64,000 nucleotides of DNA from Xanthomarina sp. F2636L (GTDB lineage: Bacteria; Bacteroidota; Bacteroidia; Flavobacteriales; Flavobacteriaceae). The notes under the pieces were generated by a model. It did not search any database. It worked only from the letters and a program-made list of their open reading frames with translations, and was not told where the DNA came from. The position numbers and the translations under genes are program-made. Location: positions 145,400 to 209,399 of the forward strand of contig NZ_JAPMLM010000061.1 of NCBI RefSeq assembly GCF_026410195.1, given 5' to 3'. Positions 8,671 to 16,662 of this stretch are shown one piece after another (the first letter of the stretch is position 1; each line of letters begins with the position of its first letter).

Positions 8671-9282
8671 TTATTCTGTGTTTTTAGCATCAAACTCTGG
8701 ACAATCTATTCGAATGTCTGAAACTTTAAGGGGTTTATCCAAAAGGTTGCAATAATGTCCACCTTTTTTGTTGTCGTAAAACTTACAACCATAACAGGTT
8801 CTTTGTACGGTTAAAATTCCTGCCTGGTTTAGCTTGTATATAACCTGACTTAGGGATTTAAATACATCTTCACGTTTTGAGGGTTCTAAGGTTTCTATCT
8901 GTGTGTTAATAGGATTGGCAAAGTCTTCTGTTTCTGTAATAAGATGCTTGCCCGAAGGCGTTAAAACCATTGAAAAACTTCTGCTGTCTGAAAGCGAAGC
9001 TTTCTTTTCTATATGTCCTTTTTTAATTAGTGCTTTTACAGCATCGCTAACCGTTGGCTTTGTCACGTTAAATTCGTTTGCAATATAACTTACATTACAA
9101 AAGTCCTGTTTGTGGTATGCAATAAATAGTAATATTTGTATTTGAATAGGGCTTAAACCAAATGTTTTCGCTTTTTCCCATAGCAGCACCTTAAACGCTT
9201 GAGAAATACGCTCTAAGGCCACTATAATTTTGCTTGAGGTATTGTGATTTTGATACTCGGGATTAAAAATAGAATCTGTCAT
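8671..9282 (-). CDS. MarR family transcriptional regulator with a four-cysteine C-terminal extension
   Basis: 203 residues. Residues ~20-125 are a MarR winged helix (LSPIQIQILLFI, VTKPTVSDAVKALIKKGHIEKK, then the wing DSRSFSMVLT). MarR proteins are usually ~140 residues; here an extra ~45 residues carry cysteines 163, 166, 178 and 194 (C-x2-C-x11-C-x15-C), a pattern fit for zinc or an Fe-S cluster. It is likely a repressor whose tail senses redox state or metal. The gene follows DUF2024, an exported protein and a thioredoxin-like gene on the same strand. A palindrome overlaps its own candidate promoter, suggesting autoregulation. Domain calls are solid; the sensing role is inference. Confidence 0.85.
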   Translation of the reverse strand: MTDSIFNPEYQNHNTSSKIIVALERISQAFKVLLWEKAKTFGLSPIQIQILLFIAYHKQDFCNVSYIANEFNVTKPTVSDAVKALIKKGHIEKKASLSDSRSFSMVLTPSGKHLITETEDFANPINTQIETLEPSKREDVFKSLSQVIYKLNQAGILTVQRTCYGCKFYDNKKGGHYCNLLDKPLKVSDIRIDCPEFDAKNTE

Positions 9283-9299
9283 AACTCGTGTGTATAAAA

Positions 9300-9327
9300 T
9301 TGCCTATCCAATATATCAGATAGGCAA
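9300..9327. promoter_or_regulatory. Perfect 9-bp inverted repeat before the MarR-type gene (operator or terminator)
   Basis: Arms 9300-9308 (TTGCCTATC) and 9319-9327 (GATAGGCAA), loop of 10. On the minus strand it is followed by TTTTAT, so it could end the upstream transcript. It also lies directly downstream of a -7 box, where a repressor or attenuator would act. Confidence 0.55.
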
Positions 9328-9357
9328 AGTTAGTCATCCTAATCAAATTAGTTGCAA
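9325..9357 (-). promoter_or_regulatory. Candidate promoter and operator of the MarR-type gene
   Basis: On the minus strand: TTG at 9357-9355, 22 bases, then TAACTTTG at 9332-9325 (TAnnTTTG consensus). TTAGGATGACTAA (9342-9330) overlaps the box. A similar TTAGGAT-type palindrome abuts the promoter at 10605-10626. The -33 element lies in the last codons of the DUF2024 gene. Confidence 0.5.
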
Positions 9358-9611
9358 TGTTCCATTTCAATAATATAAAAACCTACTTTTTCTATAGCCT
9401 TGATCATGCTGTCTGTTGCTTGTTCTATATGGCAAAACTTACATTCGCTGGCTGTTAGTTTTCCTGTTTTAAAAGGTTTAGATTCTAAATATGTTTTCCC
9501 ATAATTAAATATGGTCTCTTCTTTAGATAAACTACTTGGCACTAAAATATCGAAGTGCATGATGTTGCCATCTTCTCTTTGGACATAGGTGTCCCAAACG
9601 GATACTTTCAT
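9348..9611 (-). CDS. DUF2024 family protein
   Basis: 87 residues. The opening VSVWDTYVQREDGNIMHFDI is the DUF2024 signature. A C57-x2-C60-H61 motif (ECKFCH) and a C-terminal HC pair (H85, C86) could bind metal or be redox active. The start overlaps the stop of the upstream exported-protein gene by 4 bases, indicating translational coupling. No biochemical function is known for the family. Its linkage to a thioredoxin-fold protein and a cysteine-rich MarR regulator suggests a thiol or metal role, which is inference. Confidence 0.82.
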   Translation of the reverse strand: MKVSVWDTYVQREDGNIMHFDILVPSSLSKEETIFNYGKTYLESKPFKTGKLTASECKFCHIEQATDSMIKAIEKVGFYIIEMEHCN

Positions 9612-10324
9612 TTTTTAACTGTATATGGTAAACTTAAATTGCCACTGGCTACACTATATACCTGATAAACACTAAGCATAGGTAACTCTGGATTGCTGGT
9701 ATTTACTTTTAAAAAGGCTGTAACCCCATCAAAGTTAAAATTAATTTGATGATTTATACGGTAATCCGGTACAATTACAGTAATTGTATGGTCTTTTGTT
9801 ATAACCTGAAAGCCTGGCGAATCCATAAACATGGGCATTCCTGGATTTGTAGGAGTCAAGGTTACTGAGGTGTCTCCTTTTTTAAATTGCTTTACAGCCA
9901 GACCACCTGGTACAAGTTCGTTTTTAACTAGTACCACCCAATGTGGGTGCCAGATAATACCATCGTTTAGATAGTTTTTATCTGCATTTTCATCCCAGAG
10001 AGGAGTGTCGTCAAAATCAGGATGCGATGTTAGAGCTAAGGCCAGTATGCCATCTGTTTCGCTAAAACCTACATCTGTAGGTTTTAAGTTAGTAGGAAAA
10101 ACATAGCCTAAAACAGGAGCTCCATCCAATTGTCCGGCTTTAATGGGTTTTGTTTCTCCAGCGTTTCCTTTTACGCCAATGGTCCATACACTTAGGGCCC
10201 ATTCTTCGTTATGTGACACTTCAACAGTTTCTATGTCAAAATTAGTGCCTTCGTAATTTGCTTCTTGGGCTTTGCTGTATGAGATTATAAGCAAAACCAT
10301 TGTGAGGAGTATCGTGTTTTTCAT
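9608..10324 (-). CDS. Exported protein of unknown function in the thioredoxin/DUF2024 module
   Basis: 238 residues with a signal peptide (cleavage after SKAQ). The mature part is predicted mainly beta. It has a WHPHWVVL motif near residues 125-132 and a DSPGF...VIVPDYRI region, and no cysteine in the mature part. I do not recognise a named family. It lies 12 bases downstream of the thioredoxin-like gene and overlaps DUF2024 by 4 bases, so the three form one transcript. An exported partner beside two cysteine-containing cytosolic proteins is unusual. Confidence 0.72.
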   Translation of the reverse strand: MKNTILLTMVLLIISYSKAQEANYEGTNFDIETVEVSHNEEWALSVWTIGVKGNAGETKPIKAGQLDGAPVLGYVFPTNLKPTDVGFSETDGILALALTSHPDFDDTPLWDENADKNYLNDGIIWHPHWVVLVKNELVPGGLAVKQFKKGDTSVTLTPTNPGMPMFMDSPGFQVITKDHTITVIVPDYRINHQINFNFDGVTAFLKVNTSNPELPMLSVYQVYSVASGNLSLPYTVKK

Positions 10325-10336
10325 AATATATTCTTG

Positions 10337-10570
10337 TTATGCTTTTACTTCGGCCATAGAAGCTCCATGATTAATATGTAAGACATTTCCTGTGGCTGTT
10401 ACCATGGCAGGAACAGACTTTACGCCGGCTTTTTCAGCTTCTTCAATACGGTTTCTGTGTTCACTGATGTTAACAATTTCCAGCTTGTCTTTTCCTACTA
10501 ATTCTACAATATCGTGTTCTGCACTAACACATACGGAACATCCTGCGTGATAAAAAATGGGTTTTTTCAT
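10337..10570 (-). CDS. Small thioredoxin-fold protein with CSVC motif
   Basis: 77 residues, no signal peptide. The motif C11-S-V-C14 (HAGCSVC) follows the first beta strand. The cis-proline-like segment KSVPAMV (P54) comes before the last strands, as in minimal glutaredoxin/thioredoxin folds. It is likely cytosolic and redox active or a metal-binding variant. It is the first gene of a run including the exported protein, DUF2024 and the MarR regulator. A candidate promoter with a palindrome lies just upstream. Confidence 0.8.
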   Translation of the reverse strand: MKKPIFYHAGCSVCVSAEHDIVELVGKDKLEIVNISEHRNRIEEAEKAGVKSVPAMVTATGNVLHINHGASMAEVKA

Positions 10571-10604
10571 AATTATAATTTTAAATTAATACTTGTTTAT
10601 GAAT

Positions 10605-10626
10605 CAAATATAGTAAGGAATCCTAA
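10605..10626 (-). promoter_or_regulatory. Candidate promoter with MarR-like operator of the thioredoxin/DUF2024 operon
   Basis: On the minus strand, the near-palindrome TTAGGATTCCTTA (10626-10614) ends one base before the -7 box TATATTTG (10612-10605). The box is 35 bases before the ATG at 10570. The palindrome shares TTAGGAT with the one at the MarR promoter. Confidence 0.5.
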
Positions 10627-10961
10627 CAATAAAAAATATCTATTGAAATTTAACACTTTTAGGGTGGAATAATGTGGTTCTTTTTTAATGGGGTTATAGG
10701 GAGGTCTGGTAATGGATTATTGGGTTGTAGTGTAATTGTTCAATAAGCTAAAGGCAAAGATAATGGCATAATAGGGGTTAAAGGGCTAATGGTTAGCTGT
10801 TAATTTAGGAATAATGATTAAACGATAATTTACAGAGGTGAGAGACTGTCCTTGTTTGTTGCAATTGGTTTTTAATTAAATTTCAGGAATGCGCAGGAAC
10901 TCAGATTTTGTACTTATTTTTAAGTTCCACTTCGATTTAAGTTGAATTTCAATATAGAAAA
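10627..10961. other. Intergenic stretch without a supported gene
   Basis: About 335 bases between the thioredoxin-module promoter and the DUF6048 stop. The sequence is unusually G-rich on the plus strand around 10664-10780 (several GGGG/GGGTT runs) compared with its surroundings. A 24-codon frame at 10672-10746 has no support. No hairpin with a T-run was seen. Confidence 0.5.
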
Positions 10962-11693
10962 CTACTTATCTCTTTTATAAAAAGGAATGAGGTAAGATAC
11001 TGTATAGCCATAACCAAAGCCAAAGCCACCACTATCATAAGTTTTTTGAAAACCAGGGATGTAAAGGTTTTCAAAATTTTCGGGTTGGTCATCATTGATC
11101 ATGTATTTAAATTGGGCATTTAAACCTAAGTATAAATTATTTATAACTTCTACTTTCAAACCAACAATAAACTCTCCCCAAAGCGCTGTAAGACCGCTAA
11201 ATTTTTCACCTTCTTCAGATGTAAATTGAGGCGCCCAATATTGATCTTGTGAATACACGCCATAATTGTTTAGGGTTTGGCTAAACGTGCTTGCTCCAAT
11301 TCGAAAACCACCATAAATCATGTTTTCCATGCCGAACCAGTTTTCATAGGCATTATAATCTACTCCAGCTTTAAAATAACTCCCTTGAGTGGTTACATTA
11401 ATATAATCGTTAGCTGTTAGTTTTTCTTCGACTCCAATTTCTCCTGCTAGATACCATTTTTTGGTAAGTCGGTAATCCCCATTAATCTCAAAGCCTTTAT
11501 ATTCGTCGTCGACAAAAGACCTAATAATTTTGCCTAAATCTCCACCTAAACGGAGTCCGTAACTTTCTTTGTGTTTAATAGAATCTGTTTTAGTGCTAAT
11601 AATACTGTCGTTTTGAGCTTGGGTTGTAGCACAAAAGACAAATAAAATAACTAAAGAATTAATGATATATTTTATAGTGAATGTCATCTTCAT
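10962..11693 (-). CDS. DUF6048 family outer-membrane beta-barrel-like protein
   Basis: 243 residues: signal peptide (cleavage after TTQAQ), a charged linker, then alternating beta segments ending in YTVSYLIPFYKRDK, as in outer-membrane barrels. By position and pattern it fits DUF6048, which in Flavobacteriia sits after a DUF6452 lipoprotein and RlmD; this assignment is from recall. Its start lies 35 bases inside the end of the DUF6452 gene, so the two are translationally coupled. A second ATG at 11687 does not remove the overlap. Function is unknown. Confidence 0.7.
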   Translation of the reverse strand: MKMTFTIKYIINSLVILFVFCATTQAQNDSIISTKTDSIKHKESYGLRLGGDLGKIIRSFVDDEYKGFEINGDYRLTKKWYLAGEIGVEEKLTANDYINVTTQGSYFKAGVDYNAYENWFGMENMIYGGFRIGASTFSQTLNNYGVYSQDQYWAPQFTSEEGEKFSGLTALWGEFIVGLKVEVINNLYLGLNAQFKYMINDDQPENFENLYIPGFQKTYDSGGFGFGYGYTVSYLIPFYKRDK

Positions 11694-12192
11694 GCTCTAC
11701 AGTTTGATTATCGTTTACAGATTGTGCTAATTGGATCCATTTGTTTCCATCATCTTCAACCGTTATTACTACATTTTCAAAAATGGTTTTGTAGCCACAA
11801 GCACGTGAGACATAAACTTCTTTTCTTACATAGTTTATAGTAATGGTATCTGGATTCCCCAAAACATTATCATTTTCATCAATTTTATATCCTTTATGAA
11901 GGATAAATTGGGTACTGTTTTCGGTTGTTTTTAAAGGTAAAAAAAGTTCTTTTTGTGCTTTGCTGCCATCATAAGTTGATAAAACTCCAGGATCTGGATC
12001 ACCGATTCCAGTAACCCTAAGTCTGTTTACATTCTTTGGTGTATTTTCAGTTGGAAAATTAATATCGTAAAAAGCGATATGCATTTTTGGAGTAGTTTCT
12101 GTTGTTTCAGAACAGATATCGTCTTTTTCACAACCAAAAAGAGTTATAAAAAAAACAAGTAAAGGAATTAAAATAATTTTAAAGCGTTTCAT
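11659..12192 (-). CDS. DUF6452 family lipoprotein
   Basis: 177 residues with a lipoprotein signal (FFITLFGC, lipidated cysteine about residue 21). The mature start CEKDDICSETTETTPKMHIAFYD matches DUF6452. It is probably anchored at the outer membrane and may work with the DUF6048 barrel encoded by the overlapping next gene. It lies 22 bases downstream of rlmD on the same strand, so all three are probably one operon. Function is unknown. Confidence 0.75.
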   Translation of the reverse strand: MKRFKIILIPLLVFFITLFGCEKDDICSETTETTPKMHIAFYDINFPTENTPKNVNRLRVTGIGDPDPGVLSTYDGSKAQKELFLPLKTTENSTQFILHKGYKIDENDNVLGNPDTITINYVRKEVYVSRACGYKTIFENVVITVEDDGNKWIQLAQSVNDNQTVEHEDDIHYKIYH

Positions 12193-12214
12193 TCACAAAA
12201 TAGTTAATTAACGA

Positions 12215-13627
12215 TTATCGTCTTTCCAAAAGTACAACATTTTCTACATGATGTGTTTGTGGGAACATATCTACAGGTCTTACTTTTGTAATCTGATACA
12301 TGTCCTTCATTAAAGCTAGATCTCTAGCCTGTGTGGCACTGTTACAACTTACGTATACGACCTTTTTAGGAGCAATATTTAGTATTTGCTGAACCACATC
12401 TTTATGCATACCATCTCTGGGAGGATCTGTAATAATAACATCTGGATGACCATGAGTTTTAATAAAAGCCTCGTTGAAAACACTTTTCATATCTCCAACG
12501 TAGAATTCAACGTTTTCTATGCCGTTTAATTGTGCATTTTCTTTAGCTGCTAAAATAGCATCGGGAACAGCTTCAACACCAATCACTTTTTTTGCTTGTT
12601 TAGCAACAAATTGCGCAATAGTTCCAGTTCCAGTATATAAATCGTAAACTAATTCGTCTCCAGTTAAATCAGCGTAATCTCTGGTAATTTTATAAAGTTG
12701 ATAGGCTTGGTCTGAGTTTGTTTGGTAGAACGATTTGGCATTTATTTTAAATCTCAAACCTTCCATTTCTTCAAAAATATGATCTTGTCCCTTATAGCAA
12801 ATAACGTCTTGATCGTAAATAGTATCATTAGCCTTCTCGTTAATAACATATTGTAAGGAGGTTATTTCAGGAAAAGTTTCAGTCAGATAATTTAATAGTA
12901 ATTCTCTCTTGTTCTTATCTTCTTTAAAAAACTGAACCATCACCATAATATCTCCTGTTGAAGATGTGCGAAGCATTAAGGTACGTAATAAACCTGTTTG
13001 ATTTCTTGTATTAAAAAACTCTAGATCGTTTTTAAGAGCAAATTCTTTGACTGCATTTCTAATAGCGTTAGATGGGGCTGCTTGTAAATGACATTTTTTA
13101 ATATCTAAAATCTTATCCCACATGCCAGGAATATGAAAACCTAAAGCATTTCTATCTCCTAAGTCTTTATCGGATTGTACTTCTTCTACAGTTAGCCAAC
13201 GACTGTCACTAAAGGAGAATTCCATTTTATTTCTATAGAAGTATTCGTTTTTAGATCCTAAAATAGGAGTTACTTCTGGTAATTCTAAATGTCCTAAGCG
13301 AGTTAGGTTATTTACCACCTCTTTTTGTTTGTAATACAACTGGTGTTCGTAGCCCATATCTTGCCATTTACAACCACCACAGGTTCCAAAATGCTCGCAA
13401 ACTGGAGTAGTACGTTTGTCGGAAAGTTTATGGAAGGCAATGGCTTTTCCTTCGTAATATGCTTTTCGTTTTTTAAAGGTTTGTACATCAACTATATCGC
13501 CAGGAACTGCATTTGGCAAAAAAATCACTTTCCCATCTGCTGCCTTTGCTATGGTTTTTCCTTTAGCACCAGCATCTACAACTTCTACGTTTGTAAATAC
13601 TTGTTTTTTATTTTTTCTTCTAGACAT
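12215..13627 (-). CDS. rlmD: 23S rRNA (uracil-5-)-methyltransferase RlmD
   Basis: 470 residues. The N-terminal TRAM domain (~10-65) is followed by Fe-S cysteines C77, C83 and C86 (CEHFGTCGGC) plus a fourth in KKCHLQ near 178. Methyltransferase motifs: FYQTNS near 300, DLYTGTGT near 330, DPPRDG near 402, and VSCN near 430 with the catalytic cysteine. This is the RlmD/RumA architecture that makes m5U in 23S rRNA; a RlmCD-like dual specificity is possible. A -7 box lies only 5 bases before the ATG, so the mRNA may be leaderless. Confidence 0.93.
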   Translation of the reverse strand: MSRRKNKKQVFTNVEVVDAGAKGKTIAKAADGKVIFLPNAVPGDIVDVQTFKKRKAYYEGKAIAFHKLSDKRTTPVCEHFGTCGGCKWQDMGYEHQLYYKQKEVVNNLTRLGHLELPEVTPILGSKNEYFYRNKMEFSFSDSRWLTVEEVQSDKDLGDRNALGFHIPGMWDKILDIKKCHLQAAPSNAIRNAVKEFALKNDLEFFNTRNQTGLLRTLMLRTSSTGDIMVMVQFFKEDKNKRELLLNYLTETFPEITSLQYVINEKANDTIYDQDVICYKGQDHIFEEMEGLRFKINAKSFYQTNSDQAYQLYKITRDYADLTGDELVYDLYTGTGTIAQFVAKQAKKVIGVEAVPDAILAAKENAQLNGIENVEFYVGDMKSVFNEAFIKTHGHPDVIITDPPRDGMHKDVVQQILNIAPKKVVYVSCNSATQARDLALMKDMYQITKVRPVDMFPQTHHVENVVLLERR

Positions 13628-13631
13628 GCTG

Positions 13632-13639
13632 CAAAAGTA
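13632..13639 (-). promoter_or_regulatory. Candidate -7 box of rlmD
   Basis: TACTTTTG on the minus strand fits TAnnTTTG and ends 5 bases before the start codon. No clear -33 TTG is seen. If used, transcription starts at or near the ATG. Confidence 0.4.
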
Positions 13640-13963
13640 AGGAAAGGATTTGCTATTTACGCGTTCTGATTTACGAATTTTTTACAAGATATGAATCACT
13701 AAAATATTATTTTAATTTTTTATATGAAACGATAATTTCTGGAGATTATATCTTTCCATAAAAATACTTTTTATTCGTTTAAATAAGGTGATAAAATCAA
13801 ATAGGAAAACACTTTCCATAATCCGAGATATTTAGTAATTTTGCAAATCCTAGGGATGATTTCTCTCCCACGCTGAATTTTCGTATCGATACGTATCGGG
13901 ATTTCGAAAAGATAAAGGTATAGTAGGAATGGTTATTTATTCATCAACTATAAATTTATTAAA
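13640..13963. other. Divergent intergenic region between rlmD and rocD
   Basis: AT-rich. It contains the candidate rocD -7 box (13836-13843) and a 12-bp palindrome CGTATCGATACG (about 13881-13892) followed by a partial echo, TATCGGG. The implied rocD leader is about 115 bases. No gene is evident. Confidence 0.5.
13836..13843 (+). promoter_or_regulatory. Candidate -7 box of rocD
   Basis: TAATTTTG fits TAnnTTTG. TTTC at 13813-13816, 19 bases upstream, is a weak -33 element. It implies a long leader containing the CGTATCGATACG palindrome. Confidence 0.45.
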
Positions 13964-15208
13964 ATGGCTAGTTTAGACCAATTAACATCGCAAGAAGCGA
14001 TAGATTTAGAAAACAAGTATGGCGCACACAATTACCATCCACTTCCAGTAGTGCTGAGTAAAGGGGAAGGTGTTTATGTATGGGACGTAGAAGGGAAAAA
14101 ATATTACGACTTTCTGTCTGCTTACTCTGCAGTAAACCAAGGACACTGTCACCCAAGAATTGTAGGTGCTATGACCAAACAAGCAGAAACCTTAACATTA
14201 ACGTCTAGAGCATTTCATAACGATATGCTGGGGAAATATGAAAAATTTGCTTGCGAATTTTTTGGTTTCGATAAGTTATTACCAATGAATACAGGTGCTG
14301 AAGCTGTGGAAACTGCTTTAAAAATTTGTAGAAAATGGGCTTACGAAGTAAAAGGGATTGATGAAAATGAAGCCGAGATTGTTGTTTGCGAAAACAATTT
14401 CCACGGAAGAACTACAACTATTATCTCTTTTTCTAACGATCCTGTTGCCAGAAAGAATTTTGGACCTTATACCAAAGGGTTTATAAAAATTGCATACGAT
14501 AATTTAGAAGCTTTAGAAGCAGAATTAAAAAGCAATCCAAATATTGCTGGATTTTTAGCAGAACCTATTCAAGGGGAAGCTGGTGTTTTTGTTCCACAAG
14601 AAGGCTATTTAGCAAAAGCAAAAGCTCTATGCGAAAAATACAATGTGTTGTTTATTGCAGACGAAGTACAAACTGGAATTGCTAGAACCGGAAGGTTGTT
14701 AGCTGTAGATCATGAAAATGTAAAACCAGATTTATTAGTGCTTGGAAAAGCATTAAGTGGTGGAGCATATCCTGTATCTGCTGTTTTAGCAGATAATGCT
14801 ATAATGGATGTGATTAGACCAGGAAACCACGGATCTACTTTTGGAGGAAATCCAGTAGCTGCTGCTGTTGCTATTGCTGCATTAGAAGTAGTTAAAGAAG
14901 AAAACCTTGCTGAAAATGCTGAAAAACTTGGAAAGCTGTTTAGATCTGAATTAAACAAATATATTGAAACAACTGACTTGGTAGAATTAGTTAGAGGTAA
15001 AGGGTTGTTGAATGCGATTGTAATTAACGACGATGAAGAAAGTGAAACAGCTTGGAATATTTGTTTAGCTTTACGTGATAACGGCCTATTAGCAAAACCA
15101 ACTCATGGAAATATTATTCGTTTTGCTCCACCTTTGGTGATGAATGAAGAACAATTATTAGATTGTGTTTCAATTATAGTTAAAACATTAAAGCAGTTTG
15201 AAAAATAA
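13964..15208 (+). CDS. rocD: Ornithine--oxo-acid (delta) aminotransferase
   Basis: 414 residues, the normal length for ornithine aminotransferase. Features: the N-terminal substrate-site segment [32 protein letters not shown], the cofactor aspartate in FIADEVQTG, and the PLP lysine at residue 262 (VLGKALSGG). It converts ornithine and 2-oxoglutarate to glutamate semialdehyde and glutamate, feeding proline or glutamate. It is monocistronic, with its own promoter and a strong terminator at 15238-15284. Confidence 0.95.
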   Translation: MASLDQLTSQEAIDLENKYGAHNYHPLPVVLSKGEGVYVWDVEGKKYYDFLSAYSAVNQGHCHPRIVGAMTKQAETLTLTSRAFHNDMLGKYEKFACEFFGFDKLLPMNTGAEAVETALKICRKWAYEVKGIDENEAEIVVCENNFHGRTTTIISFSNDPVARKNFGPYTKGFIKIAYDNLEALEAELKSNPNIAGFLAEPIQGEAGVFVPQEGYLAKAKALCEKYNVLFIADEVQTGIARTGRLLAVDHENVKPDLLVLGKALSGGAYPVSAVLADNAIMDVIRPGNHGSTFGGNPVAAAVAIAALEVVKEENLAENAEKLGKLFRSELNKYIETTDLVELVRGKGLLNAIVINDDEESETAWNICLALRDNGLLAKPTHGNIIRFAPPLVMNEEQLLDCVSIIVKTLKQFEK

Positions 15209-15237
15209 TAAAACCTAAAAGGTTTTAGAAAGTATTA

Positions 15238-15284
15238 AAAAGCGACTATTTCGATTACTTTTAGTAAAGGATAGTCGCTTTCTT
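15238..15284. terminator. Bidirectional terminator between rocD and the DUF2752 operon
   Basis: Arms AAAGCGACTAT (15239-15249) and ATAGTCGCTTT (15271-15281) pair over 11 bp. T/A-rich tracts lie on both sides, and the genes converge here. A smaller AAAACCT/AGGTTTT hairpin precedes it at about 15210-15227. Confidence 0.75.
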
Positions 15285-15286
15285 AT

Positions 15287-15700
15287 TTATGGAGCTAAAG
15301 TATTAAACGGATAAAAAGGAATATTTCTCAATATCCAAAAGAATATAACAAGTATTAAAATAAATTTTGTTGCCATGGGTTTATGAAGGATGTTTTTAGT
15401 GTTTTTGTTAAACTGCTCCTGAGAGATATAAACATAAAGTTGATAGCCCAAAACAAGAACCAAAAAACCTATTAAATAATTATATTTTAAACCAGCCATT
15501 ATCTGTCCATGTAGTATTTGATGTATGGCTCTTTGCGAGCCACATCCTGGACAATATAAATTTGTAGCGCTATAAAATAAGCATTTAGGAAAAATGATGT
15601 TATTCGCTGGGTTCCAAAAATAGAAAAGCGTTATAACACCAATTCCGGCTAGTAATGCCAGAAAAAAAAGAAGCTTTTTATGCTTACTAACCAGCTTCAC
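15287..15700 (-). CDS. DUF2752 domain-containing membrane protein (first copy)
   Basis: 137 residues, three to four membrane helices. The signature YCPGCGSQRAIHQILHG is at about residues 49-65, the conserved cysteine-containing loop of DUF2752. Function is unknown. The start overlaps the CD225 gene by 14 bases. It is the last gene of a four-gene membrane cluster that begins with a second DUF2752 copy at 16330-16614. Confidence 0.85.
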   Translation of the reverse strand: MKLVSKHKKLLFFLALLAGIGVITLFYFWNPANNIIFPKCLFYSATNLYCPGCGSQRAIHQILHGQIMAGLKYNYLIGFLVLVLGYQLYVYISQEQFNKNTKNILHKPMATKFILILVIFFWILRNIPFYPFNTLAP

Positions 15701-15962
15701 TTAGTAAAGCTCCAAACATGGCAAGACCAAAGATTAGTATGTATATTAGCCAACCCAAAAGCGCTACAGCTATGGAAACTATACCCCAGGTTTTGGCGTT
15801 TTTTGATGCACTTATAGCTTGTTCGTATTTACCATCTTCAAATAGACTATTCACTTTTGTAGCATAAATAATACTTACAATTCCAAAAGGAAGACAACAT
15901 AAAATAGTACTGATAATAGCTAAGGCTAAATAACTATTAGGTCTAGTTGGTTTGATATCCAT
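15687..15962 (-). CDS. CD225/dispanin family membrane protein
   Basis: 91 residues with two hydrophobic segments. The first contains YLALAIISTILCCLPFGIVSI, then a loop with YATKVNSLFEDGKYEQA and the second segment. This double-cysteine LCCLPFGI pattern is the CD225 (dispanin/IFITM-like) domain. Its bacterial function is unknown; related eukaryotic proteins alter membrane fusion. It is 11 bases downstream of the CCC-motif gene and overlaps DUF2752. Confidence 0.83.
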   Translation of the reverse strand: MDIKPTRPNSYLALAIISTILCCLPFGIVSIIYATKVNSLFEDGKYEQAISASKNAKTWGIVSIAVALLGWLIYILIFGLAMFGALLSEAG

Positions 15963-15973
15963 ATTATATAAAA

Positions 15974-16315
15974 TTAAACTTGTTGCATTTTTTGAAATTC
16001 TTGTAATTTTTCTTGTAACATTTCAGGGTCTTGTAAAGCTTCCCAGCCAATCATACTAATAATCCAAAAAACATAAGCCAAAAAGATTATATTTAAAACA
16101 ATCCCTATTATGGCAAGTATTTTACCCGTTTTCACATTGTTGTAACCTGTGTATAGCTCTGGGTTTTCAGCGTAAATTTTAGTCGATTTATTAGCTAAAA
16201 CCAAGGCAACAATACCAATAGGTAAACCTAAAACACCATAGCAACAGCAGGTTACGATTGATAAGATACCTAATACTAAAATAAGTGTCGCGTTTTGTAA
16301 GGGATGTTTTTCCAT
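15974..16315 (-). CDS. CCC-motif membrane protein
   Basis: 113 residues. A first helix carries three adjacent cysteines (VTCCCYGVLGLPIGIVAL, about residues 22-39), and a second helix lies at about 68-92. The tail is charged with a short helix rich in Q and E. It resembles the flavobacterial CCC-motif family, itself similar in layout to dispanins. It lies between the second DUF2752 copy (14 bases upstream) and the CD225 gene. Function is unknown; adjacent cysteines at a helix entrance invite lipidation or metal binding. Confidence 0.75.
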   Translation of the reverse strand: MEKHPLQNATLILVLGILSIVTCCCYGVLGLPIGIVALVLANKSTKIYAENPELYTGYNNVKTGKILAIIGIVLNIIFLAYVFWIISMIGWEALQDPEMLQEKLQEFQKMQQV

Positions 16316-16329
16316 GAGATTTGAATCTA

Positions 16330-16614
16330 TTAATGTGTTATTTTAAATATATAACTACCAACAATAATAAGGACATTTAAAAAAATAAGCCCCATTTTAA
16401 GTTGATAATCGTATTTAAATTTTTTATAAAAATTATAGATAAGAAATATTCCAAGTAGTATAAGCGTGTAAATGGCAGGATACATTATAAGAGCAGCCGT
16501 AAAATCACCTTTAATAAGAAACATGAAAGCTCTTTGAAAACCACAGCCTAAACAATCAACTCCAAAAAGTTGTTTGTTTAGGCATGGTAACATAAAATCT
16601 TCAATGGAAGACAT
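16330..16614 (-). CDS. DUF2752 domain-containing membrane protein (second copy)
   Basis: 94 residues, two to three helices. The motif VDCLGCGFQRAFMFLIKGDF is at about residues 19-38, aligning with the CPGCGSQRA motif of the copy at 15287-15700. It lacks the N-terminal helix of that copy. It is the first gene of the four-gene membrane cluster; 48 bases separate it from the T9SS-protein stop upstream. Function is unknown. Confidence 0.83.
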   Translation of the reverse strand: MSSIEDFMLPCLNKQLFGVDCLGCGFQRAFMFLIKGDFTAALIMYPAIYTLILLGIFLIYNFYKKFKYDYQLKMGLIFLNVLIIVGSYIFKITH

Positions 16615-16662
16615 GGCTATATCTTTAAATTCTATGTTTTAAAGATATAAAAATATCCAGAT

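Noticed and set aside
8515..8721. Open frame of 68 codons starting in the heptamer array
   Set aside because: Its first residues are simply the translated GGTTATC repeat, it overlaps the end of the MarR gene on the other strand, and it shows no domain or start signal.
9300..9327. Certain terminator for the DUF2024 operon
   Set aside because: A TTTTAT tract follows, but the hairpin also sits just after a promoter box, so an operator role is equally possible; left undecided.
10672..10746. 24-codon frame in the gap after the thioredoxin module
   Set aside because: No start signal, no similarity and G-rich biased composition; chance is the simpler explanation.
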